A stretch of DNA of 64,000 bases from NCBI RefSeq assembly GCF_002127965.1, contig NZ_CP018787.1:558001-622000 (forward strand). The letters run 5' to 3'. Positions within the stretch are counted from its first letter, which is position 1, and each line of letters starts with the position of its first letter. Shown here piece by piece: positions 21,110 through 29,170 of this stretch. Position numbers and translations under genes: made by a program. Origin of the DNA: Oxalobacter formigenes. Its GTDB lineage: Bacteria > Pseudomonadota > Gammaproteobacteria > Burkholderiales > Burkholderiaceae_D. The notes beneath the pieces were generated by a model. It worked only from the letters and a program-made list of their open reading frames with translations. It was not told where the DNA came from and did no database searches.

Positions 21110-22015
21110 TTGAAAACAGATATGTTACCTCGCATTGCTTTTGTCGGCATCGGTTTGATGGGTTTGCCTATGGCAAGCCGTTTGCTCAGGGCTGGATATC
21201 CTCTGTCCGCATGGAACCGGACAAAGGAAAAAGCGCTTCCTCTGACTGAGCTGGGTGCCGATGTGGCTGATTCACTCAAAGAAGCCGTCGCTTCTGCCGA
21301 TATCGTCATTACCATGCTTGAAGCAGGGCCTATCGTCAAAAGAGTGGTTCAAGACATGCTTCCCTCTTTAAAGGCGAGCGCGCTCGTTATCGACATGAGT
21401 TCCACCAGACAGTCGGAGGCGAAAGAGGTAGCCGGATTACTGGCCTCACGACAAATCGCCTTTCTTGACGCTCCGGTTTCGGGGGGCGTCGTTGGGGCCG
21501 AAGCCGGTACTCTTGCCATCATGGTTGGCGGATCAGAGGACGATTTCAAACGTGCAGAACCGGTATTCAAGGTCATGGGTCGTCCGACGCTTGTCGGCCC
21601 GAATGGTGCAGGGCAGGTTGCCAAACTGTGCAATCAGTTGATAGTCGGCGGGACTGTGGCGATCGTTGCTGAAGCCATGTTGCTGGCAGAGGCAGGAGGT
21701 GCAGATCCGGCCGCCATGCGCGCCGCTATTCGCGGAGGATTTGCGGAAAGCCGCATTCTTGAAGTCCATGGACAAAGAATGCTGGACCGGAACTTCAAAC
21801 CGGGAGGCCAGATAAAGAGTCAGGCCAAGGATCACGTCAATATCATGGCGGCGGCAGAAGATGCCGGATTGCAGTTACCGCTGACCGCTCTGGTCGCTGA
21901 TCTTTTTGACGGCCTGTTGGCTACCCATGAATCGGCTGACCAGGCAGCGGCATTGCTGGCACTCGAAGAGTTGAATAAAGGAATACGGCTTGGGGAAAAG
22001 CCGGATCAGTTTTAA
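21110..22015 (+). CDS. glxR: 2-hydroxy-3-oxopropionate (tartronate semialdehyde) reductase
   Basis: This 301-residue member of the beta-hydroxyacid dehydrogenase family has the dinucleotide-binding start IAFVGIGLMGLPMA, the substrate motif DAPVSGGVVGAEAGTLAIM near residue 122 and the catalytic-lysine helix GAGQVAKLCNQL. In glyoxylate assimilation, tartronate semialdehyde reductase makes glycerate after glyoxylate carboligase. Carboligase is not in this window, and related reductases act on other hydroxyacids. An AGGA site lies 7 nt before TTG at 21110 but 19 nt before the ATG at 21122, so the TTG start is preferred. It faces the glyoxylate aminotransferase gene. Confidence 0.8.
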   Translation: MKTDMLPRIAFVGIGLMGLPMASRLLRAGYPLSAWNRTKEKALPLTELGADVADSLKEAVASADIVITMLEAGPIVKRVVQDMLPSLKASALVIDMSSTRQSEAKEVAGLLASRQIAFLDAPVSGGVVGAEAGTLAIMVGGSEDDFKRAEPVFKVMGRPTLVGPNGAGQVAKLCNQLIVGGTVAIVAEAMLLAEAGGADPAAMRAAIRGGFAESRILEVHGQRMLDRNFKPGGQIKSQAKDHVNIMAAAEDAGLQLPLTALVADLFDGLLATHESADQAAALLALEELNKGIRLGEKPDQF

Positions 22016-22036
22016 ACAGATTACAAAACTCTTGAT

Positions 22037-22067
22037 AAAAAGGCACAACATGGCGTTGTGCCTTTTT
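22037..22067 (+). terminator. Terminator of the tartronate semialdehyde reductase gene
   Basis: A perfect 13-bp stem AAAAAGGCACAAC / GTTGTGCCTTTTT with a 5-nt loop, ending in T residues on the plus strand. Confidence 0.9.
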
Positions 22068-22115
22068 GTTTTGCCCGCGTGCGTTTGTCTGCTGGTGTAG
22101 GTGCTTCTGCAAAAA

Positions 22116-22141
22116 TACAAACGCCCGCGTTAAGCGGGCGT
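22116..22141 (-). terminator. Terminator of the glyoxylate aminotransferase gene
   Basis: An 8-bp GC-rich stem ACGCCCGC / GCGGGCGT with a 5-nt loop is followed on the minus strand by TTTGTATTTTT. It lies just after the aminotransferase stop codon. Confidence 0.8.
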
Positions 22142-22167
22142 ATGAATAAAGGGATAGAAGAGAGGAA

Positions 22168-23397
22168 TCAGGAGCGGGAGCGAGCCTTCTGAGCCATGGA
22201 CGTATGCTGATTGGCATAAGACTGATGAGCGGCAGCCTCAGCCTCACCGACCTTGACCGGATACCCCATCTTCGAGAGAATCGAACCCAGAGCCGACAGA
22301 CACAACATCACATTGGCCGAGTTCGCCGTATATCCCATCAGACCGAAACGCCAGACCTTGCCTGCCAACGGTCCCAATCCGGCACCGATTTCAACGTTGA
22401 ATTCAGACAACAATTTCGATCTGACTTCCGCTTCGTCAATCCCTTCCGGTACCATGATGGTACTGATCTGCGGCAACCTGTCTTTTTCTTCCTTGACCAG
22501 AAATTTCAGACCCATGGCTTCAAAGCCGGCTTTCAGGGCCTGATAGTGTCTCTGGTGTCTTGCCCAGGTGTTTTCGATGCCTTCTTCTTTCAGCAGCAAC
22601 AGGGCTTCGTGCAGGGCGAACAGGCCGTTGATCGGTGCAGTATGGTGATAGGTACGAACGGTGTGACCCCAGTAGTTCAGGATGAGATTCAAATCCATGA
22701 ACCAGCTCTGGACCTTGTCTTTTCTTCCCGTAACATAGTCGATGACGCGGTCGGAGTAGGTGACCGGGGACAGGCCCGGAGTGCACGACAGACATTTCTG
22801 GCTGGCGGAGTAGACGGCGTCCAGATCCCATTCCTTGACTTTCAACGGACAGCCTGCCAGGGAGGTGACGGCGTCGACGATGGTCAGACAGTCGTGTTTG
22901 TGAGCGACCTCTGCCAGGGTTTTGGCGTCGGAAACGCAACCGGTGGAGGTTTCGGCATGAACGAACGCGACGATTCTGGCGTCGGGGTTTTTCTTCAATG
23001 CGTCTTCCACAGCGTTCGGGTCAACGGGTTCTCCCCACGTGCCTTCGACGATGATCGGGGTGCCTTTGCAGCGTTCGACGTTTTCGATCATGCGACCGCC
23101 AAAGACGCCGTTTCTGCAGACGACGACTTTGTCGCCAGGAGCGACCATGTTGACGAAGCAGCTTTCCATGCCAACGGAACCGGGCCCGGAGATCGGGTAG
23201 GTCAGCTGGTTGTCTGTCTGGAAGGCATAACGTAACAGGGTTTTGAGTTCGGCCATCATGTCGACGAAGGCCGGATCCATGTATCCGATGACGGGGAGGC
23301 TCATTGCGGCCAATACGCGCGGGTTGATGTTGGAGGGGCCCGGGCCCATCAGGACGCGTTGTGGTGGATGGAATGAGCTGATTTTTTTTGCTGCCAT
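22168..23397 (-). CDS. Alanine/serine--glyoxylate aminotransferase family protein
   Basis: This 409-residue class V, PLP-dependent aminotransferase of the AGXT/SgaA group turns glyoxylate plus an amino donor (alanine or serine) into glycine. It starts with the family-typical RVLMGPGPSNINPRVL. HAETSTGCVSDA lies near residue 147, the PLP-ring aspartate in IVDAVTSLAG, and the Schiff-base lysine K201 in SASQKCLSCTPG. In an oxalate-using organism it would bring glyoxylate into amino acids. It lies downstream of a ketopantoate-reductase-like gene and fhs on the same strand. Donor specificity (alanine or serine) cannot be decided here. Confidence 0.85.
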   Translation of the reverse strand: MAAKKISSFHPPQRVLMGPGPSNINPRVLAAMSLPVIGYMDPAFVDMMAELKTLLRYAFQTDNQLTYPISGPGSVGMESCFVNMVAPGDKVVVCRNGVFGGRMIENVERCKGTPIIVEGTWGEPVDPNAVEDALKKNPDARIVAFVHAETSTGCVSDAKTLAEVAHKHDCLTIVDAVTSLAGCPLKVKEWDLDAVYSASQKCLSCTPGLSPVTYSDRVIDYVTGRKDKVQSWFMDLNLILNYWGHTVRTYHHTAPINGLFALHEALLLLKEEGIENTWARHQRHYQALKAGFEAMGLKFLVKEEKDRLPQISTIMVPEGIDEAEVRSKLLSEFNVEIGAGLGPLAGKVWRFGLMGYTANSANVMLCLSALGSILSKMGYPVKVGEAEAAAHQSYANQHTSMAQKARSRS

Positions 23398-23517
23398 GAT
23401 TTTATGTCTCTATAGGAAATAAAGGGTTTGTCAGGTTTCTTTTTGGGGCCTAACGAGAATTAATGTCCTAGGGCATTATTTTCCCCCATTTTGGGTCTCT
23501 TGGGATGCTTTCTGGTT

Positions 23518-23548
23518 GTCCTGTCCTGTTTGTTGGGACAGGACAGGG
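23518..23548. repeat. Inverted repeat between the ketopantoate-reductase-like and aminotransferase genes
   Basis: A 9-bp perfect inverted repeat, CTGTCCTGT / ACAGGACAG, with an 8-nt loop lies downstream of the 24584-23577 gene. On the minus strand no T run follows, so it is a weak terminator candidate there. It could be an RNA-stabilising hairpin or a processing site in the intergenic leader of the aminotransferase gene. Confidence 0.45.
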
Positions 23549-23576
23549 GTTTGTGTCGTTTTTTTTTATCGCCGAT

Positions 23577-24584
23577 TCAACAGGATTCCAGTTTGACTTT
23601 GCCGTTTTCTTCTTCCATGGTTTTGGCCAGCAGTTTGACCAACGCATAGACGGTGTTGATGTGCGGGGTGGCTGTGTTGGTGATGCGTCCCAGTTCAACA
23701 ACGGATCCAACGAGGGCGTCGATTTCCGGCGCTCTTCCCGCTTCTACGTCTTGCAGCATGGAGGTTTTGTGTTTGCCGACTTTTTCAGCTCCACGGATTC
23801 TCTTTTCCAGTGGAACACGGAATTCGATGCCGAGTTTGTTGGCGATTCTCTGGGCTTCTATCATCATGTCTCCTGCCAGCTCTCTCGATAACGGGAATTG
23901 GCAGATGTCGACCAATGTGGAGTGCGACAGGGAGCTGATGGGGTTGAAGGTGAGGTTGCCCCACAGCTTTAACCAGATTTCCGAACGGATGTTTTCCAGA
24001 ATCGGCGATTTGAAGCCGGCGTTGATGAAGGCTTCGGACACTTTCTGGGCCCGCTCGGTGATGCTTCCGTCGAGTTCGCCGATCGGGAAACGGTCTCCCT
24101 CGATGTGCTGGACGACGCCAGGAGCGATCAATGCGGAAGCCGGGTAGACGACGCAACCCAATATGCGGTCTGCCGGAATTTTGGCGCTGATGAGTCCTGT
24201 CGGATCGACGCTCTGGACGCGCTTGCCTTCGTGTGGACCTCCGTGTTTGTGGAAGTACCAGAACGGAATGCCGTTTTGCATGGTGACGACGACGGTGTCC
24301 GGCCCGAACAGTTTGGGCACGTCTTCCGCTACCGCGTCTACCTGATGGGCTTTCAAGGCCAGAATGACCATGTCTTGCGGACCCGCTTCATCGTAGCTGT
24401 TCGTGGCTTTGACGTTTTTTGCGACGTGCTCGGTTCCATCTTCCATTATCAGCTTCATGCCGTTGTTCTTGATGGCCTCGAGGTTGGCTCCCCTCACGAT
24501 GAAGGTGACGTCTTCTCCCGCTAACGCCAGTTTCACTCCTACGTAGCCTCCTATCGCTCCGGCTCCTATGATCGCAATTTTCAT
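23577..24584 (-). CDS. 2-dehydropantoate 2-reductase (PanE/ApbA family)
   Basis: This 335-residue NAD(P)-dependent reductase starts MKIAIIGAGAIGGYVGVKL. VVTMQNGIPFW near residue 99 and the central EIWLKLWGNLTFNPISSL, with the catalytic lysine helix, are typical of ketopantoate reductase. PanE would supply pantoate for coenzyme A, and panB and panD are present in the window. However, it sits between fhs and a glyoxylate aminotransferase, and PanE-family members often act on other 2-ketoacids, so a role in glyoxylate or hydroxyacid metabolism is equally possible. An AAGGGAAAG ribosome binding site precedes the ATG. By eye the region has a higher GC content than its neighbours. Confidence 0.75.
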   Translation of the reverse strand: MKIAIIGAGAIGGYVGVKLALAGEDVTFIVRGANLEAIKNNGMKLIMEDGTEHVAKNVKATNSYDEAGPQDMVILALKAHQVDAVAEDVPKLFGPDTVVVTMQNGIPFWYFHKHGGPHEGKRVQSVDPTGLISAKIPADRILGCVVYPASALIAPGVVQHIEGDRFPIGELDGSITERAQKVSEAFINAGFKSPILENIRSEIWLKLWGNLTFNPISSLSHSTLVDICQFPLSRELAGDMMIEAQRIANKLGIEFRVPLEKRIRGAEKVGKHKTSMLQDVEAGRAPEIDALVGSVVELGRITNTATPHINTVYALVKLLAKTMEEENGKVKLESC

Positions 24585-24981
24585 GTTCTTTCCCTTTTAA
24601 ATATAGTTCCAGCTTCGCGGCTATCGAAATTTTTTTCTTTTATGATCAGGTGGCGTGCGCCCACGCTTTTCCGATAATGCCGTTTACTTATTTTTAATAT
24701 ATTTTCGTTTTTTATGTATGAAGTTCTCGTACATATGAGAAAAACCCATGCCCATCATTCCAGAACCTTGCAGGTAACAAAAGGTTTATTGAACACTGTC
24801 TGATAGACAGTGTCGTGGAGGGCGGTTTTATCAAAACCTGACATCGAAATCGAATCAGGTTCAGCCTTCTTAAATTGTGTAACACAAATAATGGAAGGGC
24901 TAAATCATGCGCTGGTAGCGCAACAATAGCCCAACCAATTATTTTGTTTTTCAGCTTTTTCGGCCGAAAAATAACTCAAAA
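24585..24981. other. Intergenic region with several dyads between fhs and the PanE-like gene
   Basis: This 397-bp gap holds no supported gene. It contains a series of inverted repeats: GCGTG / CACGC near 24655-24668; ACACTGTC / GACAGTGT with a 5-nt spacer at 24793-24813; AACCTGA / TCAGGTT near 24835-24861; TTGTGT / ACACAA at 24875-24887; TGCGCT / AGCGCA near 24908-24923; and the 16-bp palindrome TTTTTCGGCCGAAAAA at 24956-24971. The last lies just beyond the fhs stop codon and may help end fhs transcription. The others could be operators for the PanE-like gene and the aminotransferase. Confidence 0.5.
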
Positions 24982-26655
24982 TCAGAATAATCCGACAATG
25001 CGTCCTTCTGCATCTATGTCAATCATAGTGGAAGATGGGACTTTCGGCAAACCCGGCATTAACATAACGTCACCGCACATCATGACAATGAACTCCGCCC
25101 CGGCAGCCAGTTGCACTTCACGGATGTTCACAGAATGGCCTGATGGAGCGCCACGCAATGCAGGATCGGTTGCAAAGGAATATTGTGTTTTGGCAACGCA
25201 AATAGGGTAATTGCCGTAACCGTCTTCTTCCAGTTTTTTGATTTGAGCCTTGACTTTGCTGTCTGCAACAACATCTCTGGCACCATACAGCTTGGTAGCC
25301 AAAGTCGACATTTTATCCCAGAGCGATTCTTTTTCGTCGTAAACGAATTTGAAATTGCTTGGAGTGGTATCGATGACGTTAACGACGGTTTTTGCCAGTT
25401 CTTCCGCTCCCTTGCCACCTTCGCTCCAGTGTTTGGAAACGACAATAGGCGCGCCACGGCTGGCCATTTTGTCTTTCAGCAACTGGATTTCAGCTTCTGT
25501 ATCCAGTGTGAAATGGTTAATGCAGATGACGCAAGGCAAACCGTAGTGATTGCGGATATTGTTGACGTGGCGTTCCAGATGCGCAATGCCTTTTTCAAGC
25601 GCTTCCAGATTTTCCTTGCCCAAATCAGGCAGGTTGACACCACCGTGATATTTCAATGCACGAATGGTGACGACAATGACAGCACAGTCAGGGCGCAGGC
25701 CGGATTTGCGACAAACGATATCGACAAATTTTTCAGCACCGAGATCAGCGCCGAAACCGCTTTCAGTCACGACATAATCCGCCAGTTTCAATGCCGCTTT
25801 TGTCGCGATGACGGAATTGCTGCCCGTAGCGATGTTGGCGAATGGGCCGCCGTGAATCAGGGCCAGATTGTTTTCCAGCGTTTGAACCATGTTAGGCTTG
25901 ATGGCATCTTTCAGAATGGCAGCCATGGCGCCATGCGCTTTCAGATCACTCGCCAGAACCGGTTTCAGATCGCGGGTATAACCGATAACGATTTTGCCCA
26001 GTCTTTCTTTCAGATCCTGCAAACTGTTGGCCAGACAGAGAATTGCCATCACTTCGGACGCGACGGCGATATTGAAGCCGTCAGCACGTGGGTAACCATT
26101 TGCAGGCCCACCCAGGCCGACAGTAACACTGCGCAGGGAACGATCGTTCATATCGACAACGCGTTTCCAGACAACACGACGGGCATCGATGCCGAGCTCA
26201 TTGCCGTGATGAATGTGATTGTCGATCAAGGCAGCCAGAAGGTTGTTGGCCAGTGCAACGGCACTGATGTCGCCGGTGAAATGCAGGTTGATGTCTTCCA
26301 TTGGAATAACCTGCGAAAAGCCGCCGCCAGCAGCACCGCCTTTCATGCCGAAAACCGGGCCCATGGATGGTTCGCGCAAACAGATAATTGCTTTCTTGCC
26401 AATGCGGTTCAGTGCATCGCCCAGACCGATAGTCGTCGTTGTTTTACCTTCGCCTGCCGGGGTCGGATTGATGGCCGTGACCATAACCAGTTTACCGTCC
26501 GGCTTGTCCTTCAGAGTGTCAAGGAAATCCAGGGAGATTTTGGCTTTGTAATGACCATACGGTTCCAGGTATTCTTCCTCGATGTCATAGCGTTGAGCAA
26601 CTTGGCTGATGCGAAGCATTTTCGCACTTTGAGCAATTGCAATATCTGATGTCAT
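24982..26655 (-). CDS. fhs: Formate--tetrahydrofolate ligase
   Basis: Fhs activates formate with ATP to 10-formyltetrahydrofolate, the entry of formate into one-carbon metabolism. The 557-residue protein has the P-loop [18 protein letters not shown] near residue 66 and [20 protein letters not shown] near residue 94. Further family blocks follow: [14 protein letters not shown] near residue 270 and [15 protein letters not shown] near residue 305. Formate is the end product of oxalate breakdown and is exported by OxlT, so this enzyme fits diversion of some formate into biosynthesis. It is first of three minus-strand genes with the PanE-like and aminotransferase genes. Confidence 0.96.
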   Translation of the reverse strand: MTSDIAIAQSAKMLRISQVAQRYDIEEEYLEPYGHYKAKISLDFLDTLKDKPDGKLVMVTAINPTPAGEGKTTTTIGLGDALNRIGKKAIICLREPSMGPVFGMKGGAAGGGFSQVIPMEDINLHFTGDISAVALANNLLAALIDNHIHHGNELGIDARRVVWKRVVDMNDRSLRSVTVGLGGPANGYPRADGFNIAVASEVMAILCLANSLQDLKERLGKIVIGYTRDLKPVLASDLKAHGAMAAILKDAIKPNMVQTLENNLALIHGGPFANIATGSNSVIATKAALKLADYVVTESGFGADLGAEKFVDIVCRKSGLRPDCAVIVVTIRALKYHGGVNLPDLGKENLEALEKGIAHLERHVNNIRNHYGLPCVICINHFTLDTEAEIQLLKDKMASRGAPIVVSKHWSEGGKGAEELAKTVVNVIDTTPSNFKFVYDEKESLWDKMSTLATKLYGARDVVADSKVKAQIKKLEEDGYGNYPICVAKTQYSFATDPALRGAPSGHSVNIREVQLAAGAEFIVMMCGDVMLMPGLPKVPSSTMIDIDAEGRIVGLF

Positions 26656-26978
26656 GTTTGAGTCTCGCTTTCTCTGCAGGAAAAAAGGTTACAGGAATTC
26701 AAAGTTAAAGGCCATTGTAGAATATACAAAGTACGGTTCGCAACTAAAAATGCCTGTCAGAAGCATTTATTCTTCATTATTCTTTTTTTCCCTGTAAAAA
26801 TGAATAATGTCTGTAGAACAAGAAGCGTTGAAAATAGAGTAAATTCAGCAGAAATGAATCGGGAATAAAGAGAAAAGCCCCTGAATTTTTCTGACAGATT
26901 CAAAATACGATTACAATATCGGCGAAGTTCCAATGTCCTGGACATTGACCGGTTAATCTCATCATTTTTTATATTGAT
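26656..26978. other. AT-rich divergent promoter region between fhs and ffh
   Basis: This 323-bp gap must hold the fhs promoter (minus) and the ffh promoter (plus). The only clear element is a dyad, CAATGTCC / GGACATTG around a single T, near 26932-26948, about 30 bp before the ffh start. No riboswitch or small gene could be supported. Confidence 0.4.
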
Positions 26979-28343
26979 ATGCTTGATAATCTGACCCAGC
27001 GGCTGGCCAAGGTCGTTAAAACCATTCGTGGTGAAGCCCGTTTAACGGAAACCAACACAGCGGAAATGCTTCGCGAAGTCCGCCTGGCCCTTCTTGAAGC
27101 CGACGTTGCCTTGCCTGTCGTAAAAAGCTTTATCGGTAAAGTCCGTGAAAAGGCGGTCGGAAAAGAGGTAATGGATTCATTGTCTCCTGGGCAGGCGCTT
27201 GTCGGTGTCGTCCAGCAGGAATTGTCACAGATAATGGGCGCCGATCTGGGTGAAAAGGCATCGCAACTGAATTTTGCGACGCAACCCCCGGCGATTATCC
27301 TGATGGCAGGTCTGCAAGGGGTGGGTAAAACGACGACCGTCGGTAAATTGGCACGCTATCTGAAACAGGAAAAAAAGAAAAAAGTACTGACTGTTTCAAC
27401 TGACGTATATCGTCCTGCGGCAATCAAGCAGCTGGAAACGGTATCGGGACAAAGCGGTGTCGATTTTTATGGATCCGATGCTTCCGAACCCATCCAGATT
27501 GCAAAAGCGGCACTGGATCATGCCAAACGTCATTTTTACGATGTCCTGATTGTCGATACAGCCGGTCGTCTGGGTATCGATGAGCAGATGATGCAGGAAA
27601 TCTCCGGATTACACAAAACTCTCTCGCCTATCGAAACCCTGTTTGTTGTCGATGCCATGCTTGGGCAGGATGCCATCAACGTTGCCAAAAGTTTTAACGA
27701 TGCATTGCCTCTGACAGGGATCGTTTTGACGAAGCTCGATGGCGACTCGCGCGGGGGGGCTGCCTTGTCGGTTCGTCATATTACAGGCAAACCGGTCAAA
27801 TTCGTCGGCGTTTCTGAAAAACTGGATGGTCTTGAAGAATTCGATCCGGTCCGGATGGCCAATCGCATTCTCGGTATGGGCGACATTCTCGCGCTGGTTG
27901 AGGAAGCCCGCAAAAATGTCGATATCAAGGCTGCACAGGCACTGGAAAAGAAACTCAAGGTCGGAGGACGTTTCGATCTCAATGATTTTCTGGCACAGAT
28001 TGGTCAAATGAAAAATATGGGCGGCTTGTCGAGCATGATGAGCAAAATGCCTGCACAGTTTCAGCAGGCTGCCGCTGGAACGAATATGGATCAGGCTGCA
28101 AAGCAGGTTCGAAGAATGGAAGGCATCATCCATTCCATGACACCGCAGGAACGCAGCAAACCTGAAATTATCAAGGCAGTCCGCAAACGTCGAATCGCTG
28201 CAGGAGCTGGTGTCCAGGTACAGGATGTCAACCGGCTGTTATCCCAGTTCGAGCAAATGCAATCGATGATGAAAAAAATGAAAGGCGGCGGAATGATGAA
28301 AATGATGCGTGGCTTGAAAGGAATGATGCCGGGTATGCGTTAA
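26979..28343 (+). CDS. ffh: Signal recognition particle protein Ffh
   Basis: Ffh is the GTPase of the signal recognition particle and delivers nascent inner-membrane proteins to FtsY and SecYEG. The 454-residue protein has the N domain, then GTPase motifs GLQGVGKTTTVGKLA near residue 108, DTAGRLGIDEQ near residue 191 and TKLDGDSRGGAALS near residue 249. The methionine-rich M domain at the C-terminus (MKKMKGGGMMKMMRGLKGMM) binds 4.5S RNA and signal peptides. It is a single gene; no rpsP operon follows directly. Confidence 0.96.
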   Translation: MLDNLTQRLAKVVKTIRGEARLTETNTAEMLREVRLALLEADVALPVVKSFIGKVREKAVGKEVMDSLSPGQALVGVVQQELSQIMGADLGEKASQLNFATQPPAIILMAGLQGVGKTTTVGKLARYLKQEKKKKVLTVSTDVYRPAAIKQLETVSGQSGVDFYGSDASEPIQIAKAALDHAKRHFYDVLIVDTAGRLGIDEQMMQEISGLHKTLSPIETLFVVDAMLGQDAINVAKSFNDALPLTGIVLTKLDGDSRGGAALSVRHITGKPVKFVGVSEKLDGLEEFDPVRMANRILGMGDILALVEEARKNVDIKAAQALEKKLKVGGRFDLNDFLAQIGQMKNMGGLSSMMSKMPAQFQQAAAGTNMDQAAKQVRRMEGIIHSMTPQERSKPEIIKAVRKRRIAAGAGVQVQDVNRLLSQFEQMQSMMKKMKGGGMMKMMRGLKGMMPGMR

Positions 28344-28481
28344 GCGATTTTAAGGGGTGGAGAACGTCTTTTAAATCAATAAATTGGCGTTTATACCACT
28401 AAAAAATTTGGGTTTGATGCATTGCCTGCCATATTAAGAAGCACATTAGCCACACTTTGTTAAAGGATGGGGAAAAAGTGC

Positions 28482-28511
28482 TTGCATTGTGCCGGATTTA
28501 GCACCTATATT
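28482..28511 (+). promoter_or_regulatory. Sigma70-type promoter of the SWIB gene
   Basis: TTGCAT at 28482-28487 and TATATT at 28506-28511 are separated by 18 bp, a good vegetative promoter match. The SWIB start codon lies about 50 bp beyond the expected transcription start. Confidence 0.5.
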
Positions 28512-28568
28512 TGTTCCTGCAGCAAGTTACATAAATTCCCTTTCGTACTTTGTATATGAGGCATCGTT

Positions 28569-28955
28569 ATGGCAACAACAAAATCTGCAGCAAAACCTAA
28601 AAAAGCATCCCCAGCTAAAAAAGCAGAACCAGCCAAAAAAAGTGCTGCGCCTGCCAAAAAAGCTCCCGTAAAGGCGGCTAAAACCGCAGCACCAGCAAAG
28701 AAACGTACCCCAAATGCAGCATTCATGAAACCGGTAACTCCTACGGCCATGCTGGCAGCTATTGTGGGTGCAGCGCCTTTGCCGCGTACTGAAGTGACCA
28801 AGAAAGTCTGGGATTACATCAAGAAATACAATTTGCAGGACAAGGACAATCGTCGCATGATCAATGCCGACGACAAACTGAAACCGGTTTTCGGTGGTAA
28901 AAAACAGGTTTCCATGTTTGAAATGACAAAACTGGTTTCCGCTCAATTGAAATAA
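28569..28955 (+). CDS. SWIB/MDM2 domain protein with histone H1-like basic tail
   Basis: This 128-residue protein has two parts. Residues 1-45 are Lys/Ala/Pro-rich with repeated PAKKA units, like the tails of eukaryotic H1 and bacterial H1-like proteins. Residues 50-128 form a SWIB/MDM2 domain (FMKPVTPTAMLAAIVG, WDYIKKYNLQDKDNRRMI, FEMTKLVSAQL). SWIB proteins are known in chlamydiae and many betaproteobacteria, but their bacterial role is unsettled. The basic tail suggests nucleic-acid binding. It is monocistronic with its own promoter and terminator. Confidence 0.85.
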   Translation: MATTKSAAKPKKASPAKKAEPAKKSAAPAKKAPVKAAKTAAPAKKRTPNAAFMKPVTPTAMLAAIVGAAPLPRTEVTKKVWDYIKKYNLQDKDNRRMINADDKLKPVFGGKKQVSMFEMTKLVSAQLK

Positions 28956-29084
28956 GCGTCGACCCGTGTTTGAAAGGCTGGAATGAAGGCCAGTTTCACT
29001 GGCATGGCGGGTTTTTTCCGTGCGAAAGAGAATGCTTTTAACGGTGCCATGCAATAACTAACTTGCGTTTCCGGCCAGTTCAAT

Positions 29085-29116
29085 AAAAAAACGCCAGAGC
29101 AATCTGGCGTTTTTTA
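29085..29116. terminator. Bidirectional terminator between the SWIB gene and proS
   Basis: Hairpin ACGCCAGA / TCTGGCGT with a 4-nt loop, preceded by A residues and followed by T residues, so it can work on both strands between the two convergent genes. Confidence 0.9.
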
Positions 29117-29170
29117 TTCTGACCGATGAACCGGCATTCGTTGAATGCCGGTTTGAAAAGCTTCAGGCCA

